Of a DNA stretch of 16,588 nucleotides, positions 16,068 to 16,588 are shown one piece after another (the stretch's first letter is position 1; each line of letters opens with the position of its first letter). Made by a program: the position numbers and the translations under genes. Where the stretch lies: the NCBI GenBank assembly GCA_937925605.1, contig CALALV010000190.1:1-16588 (forward strand), in the 5' to 3' direction. This DNA comes from an uncultured Woeseia sp. GTDB taxonomy: Bacteria; Pseudomonadota; Gammaproteobacteria; Steroidobacterales; Woeseiaceae. Under the pieces are notes generated by a model. The model did not search any database, had not been told where the DNA came from, and saw only the letters and a list, made by a program, of their open reading frames with translations.

Positions 16068-16588
16068 TCAGCCATCGGTCAGCCGCGCGTGCTCCGCGAT
16101 CGCGAAGCGGTCGGTCATGCCGGCGACGTAGTCCGCGACCGTGCGTGCGCGCTGGCGGCGGTCGCCGGCCTCCGCCGGTACGGCGAACTCGTCCGGCATC
16201 TCGCCCGGGTCGCGCAGGTAGGCATCGAACAGCTGCTCCAGCATGTGGCCGGCGTTCTGCGTCATGGCCTGCACGCGCTCGTGCTGGTAGAGGTTCCGGA
16301 ACAGGTAGCGCTTGAGCGCCTGGTGCTCCTGCTGCACCGCGTCGCTGAGCGCGACCAGCGGCCCGGCGGCCCCGCGCACGTCGTCGATCGACCCGGGAGC
16401 GGCCGCCTCGATGCGGGCCCGCGAGGTCTCGATCAGGTCGGTCACGACCCGGTCGATCATCGTGTCGTCGACCATCACCGCGTGCAGCCCCCCGCCGGCG
16501 GCGGCCTCGAACCGCTGGTTGTCACCGTCCACGATCCGGAAGGTGCCGCCGTCCAGGGCGGGGACACCGTGGCGGGTTGCGGGATGGG
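16068..16588 (-). CDS. Partial CDS, C-terminal region of dGTPase-like HD-domain protein
   Basis: 172 residues are visible before the stop and the gene continues past the right edge. The C-terminal part matches deoxyguanosinetriphosphate triphosphohydrolase-like proteins: MIDRVVTDLIETSRARI, AAAPGSIDDVR, HQALKRYLFRNLYQHERV, and the end VADYVAGMTDRFAIAEH. The family hydrolyses dNTPs to nucleoside plus triphosphate using an N-terminal HD metal site, which lies outside the window, so activity cannot be judged. The first ~45 visible residues, including GGTFRIVDGDNQ, are less family-like. A GTG at 16532 in the frame is internal, not the start. The gene lies upstream of pyrF on the same strand, 63 bp apart. 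Confidence 0.88.
   Translation of the reverse strand, partial: HPATRHGVPALDGGTFRIVDGDNQRFEAAAGGGLHAVMVDDTMIDRVVTDLIETSRARIEAAAPGSIDDVRGAAGPLVALSDAVQQEHQALKRYLFRNLYQHERVQAMTQNAGHMLEQLFDAYLRDPGEMPDEFAVPAEAGDRRQRARTVADYVAGMTDRFAIAEHARLTDG

Noticed and set aside
16068..16532. Reading the right-edge gene as a complete 154-residue protein starting at the GTG at 16532.
   Set aside because: The frame stays open to the window end and the family is much longer with an N-terminal HD domain, so this is a truncated view of a larger gene.

Overview
The window is a dense, high-GC chromosomal segment with strong G/C preference at third codon positions and frequent GTG starts. It most resembles a gammaproteobacterium. 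The evidence is the gene set: a YcgN-family Cys-cluster protein, YajQ, TesA divergent from a YbbA/YbbP-type ABC exporter (the Escherichia coli arrangement), FadD, HemE and PyrF. The lineage cannot be fixed more closely by eye. I see no mobile element, CRISPR array, tRNA or rRNA, and no stretch above about 130 bp lacks a gene. The content is mostly housekeeping, with no obvious new multi-gene system.

Layout. Positions 1-912 (minus) hold the N-terminal 304 residues of a protein leaving the left edge. Its last ~100 visible residues look like a degenerate ribonucleotide-reductase barrel. Divergent from it is a small conserved protein (1042-1368). Next is a plus-strand run: a TlpA/thioredoxin-like lipoprotein with two N-terminal beta repeats (1446-2738), yajQ (2754-3236) and phosphoenolpyruvate carboxylase (3254-5971), with gaps of only 15-17 bp. 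Convergent to it is a minus-strand pair, ycgN (7092-6661) and a flavin nitroreductase-fold protein (6656-5982). The latter carries the full substrate-lid signature of iodotyrosine deiodinase and is the most interesting gene here. Divergent from ycgN is a D-2-hydroxyacid dehydrogenase (7133-8089).

The next block is a minus-strand operon, ybbA (11719-11012), ybbP (11015-8526) and a Nudix hydrolase (8533-8093), with each gene overlapping the next. Its first start codon shares two bases with that of divergent tesA (11718-12365). tesA is followed by fadD (12418-14082), so an exported acyl esterase/thioesterase sits next to the enzyme that activates free fatty acids. A 9-bp hairpin separates fadD from the convergent minus-strand genes hemE (15286-14210), pyrF (16004-15288) and the C-terminal part of a dGTPase-like HD protein that enters from the right edge.

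Two start decisions matter. hemE most probably starts at the GTG at 15286, just after the pyrF stop. Two plus-strand genes (108-residue protein and lipoprotein) have long open upstream extensions that are antisense shadow and should not be included.
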